Source of the DNA: Elusimicrobiota bacterium
Lineage (GTDB): Bacteria > Elusimicrobiota > Elusimicrobia > JACQJN01
DNA: 5,774 bases
NCBI GenBank assembly: GCA_016205085.1
Contig: JACQJN010000239.1
Span: forward strand, 1 to 5,774
Direction: 5' to 3'
Part shown: in pieces, positions 5,529 through 5,774 of the stretch
How positions within the stretch are numbered: the first letter of the stretch is position 1
Layout of the letters: each line of letters begins with the position of its first letter
The notes under the pieces: generated by a model
Seen by the model: the letters and a program-made list of their open reading frames with translations, nothing else
The model's database searches: none
What the model was told of the DNA's origin: nothing
Program-made: the position numbers and the translations under genes

Positions 5529-5740
5529 ATTGAAAAGTAGAAATAAGGTCATTAAGGGCTAAAATGGCCCTTTTTCTGTGGTGCGGAGATAGGTGAGCGT
5601 ATCGCTGTGTCATTCTAAATCCTGACTTGTGGCCTAAGAATGCCCCGATGGTAAACAAATCCACCCCTTGCATTGCTAGGTGCGAGGCAACATATCCAAG
5701 TGCGAATCTGGGGAAAGAAGAGTTGATTTTGTGGAACTAC

Positions 5741-5760
5741 GGAGATTTACGAAGATTTAC
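5741..5760. repeat. 10-bp tandem repeat at the window edge
   Basis: GGAGATTTAC (5741-5750) is followed directly by GAAGATTTAC (5751-5760), nine of ten bases identical, and then by the more degenerate CGAAAGATCT up to the window end. It sits immediately upstream of the TAG that breaks the integrase frame, so it may mark the breakpoint of the truncation. Confidence 0.45.
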
Positions 5761-5774
5761 CGAAAGATCTTTTC

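Larger units (their letters stand above)
5443..5736 (-). pseudogene. C-terminal remnant of a tyrosine recombinase (phage-type integrase)
   Basis: The minus-strand frame reads ASHLAMQGVDLFTIGAF, then LGHKSG, then MTQRYAHLSP, which is the C-terminal catalytic block of phage-type integrases. The conserved H (codon 5629-5631, LGHKS) and the nucleophile Tyr (codon 5599-5601, RYAHL) are present. The HxLRH box that should precede ASHL is not recognisable (FALGYV instead, about one codon short), so a catalytic Arg is missing. An in-frame TAG at 5737-5739 closes the frame upstream. Downstream there is no stop: the frame runs through tRNA-Tyr into the lipoprotein gene. The tail after about 5540 shows no known motif. 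I infer a decayed integrase from a lost element; the N-terminal part is beyond the window or deleted. Confidence 0.8.

Noticed and set aside
4750..5673. A single 307-residue minus-strand protein from ATG 5671-5673
   Set aside because: It joins an integrase fragment, a literal translation of tRNA-Tyr and a lipoprotein. The internal signal peptide and lipobox show that the lipoprotein begins at 5346.

Overview
The window looks like chromosomal DNA of a Gram-negative-type bacterium. It has two consecutive lipoprotein genes with lipobox-like signal peptides, a secreted metalloprotease, two bacterial type II tRNAs whose CCA ends are not encoded, and a roughly balanced base composition. I cannot place it to phylum from the sequence alone. 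Apart from the first gene, everything reads on the minus strand.

Layout from left to right: (1) a plus-strand M20 metallopeptidase (dipeptidase-like) lacking only its extreme N-terminus, which lies off the window; (2) a convergent minus-strand secreted zinc metalloprotease of the thermolysin/fungalysin type, overlapping the M20 gene tail-to-tail by 65 nt; (3) a small, apparently helical protein of unknown function with a fairly good promoter; (4) about 265 bp without a gene, holding a cluster of palindromes and extra copies of the 3' end of the neighbouring tRNA; (5) a compact minus-strand block in the order tRNA-Tyr(GTA), CsgG/TolB-like lipoprotein, GNA1162/DUF799-like lipoprotein, tRNA-Ser(GGA); (6) the broken C-terminal end of a tyrosine recombinase running directly into the 5' end of tRNA-Tyr.

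The most unusual part is 3.82-5.74 kb. Two protein genes are packed between two tRNA genes with gaps of 12 nt, a 4-nt start/stop overlap and 7 nt, so one transcript probably yields both tRNAs and the lipoprotein mRNA after RNase P and 3' tRNA processing. The integrase remnant has no stop codon of its own. Its frame runs through tRNA-Tyr and straight into the first lipoprotein, giving a misleading 300+ codon open frame that I split into pseudogene, tRNA and lipoprotein. At the other end, an exact 18-bp copy of the tRNA-Ser 3' end sits 113 bp downstream of the tRNA, with a shortened inverted copy between the two. This is what tRNA-targeted integration or a tRNA-derived repeat leaves behind. I read the locus as a worn integration hotspot holding a tRNA/lipoprotein operon. 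I do not see a complete new defence or mobile system.
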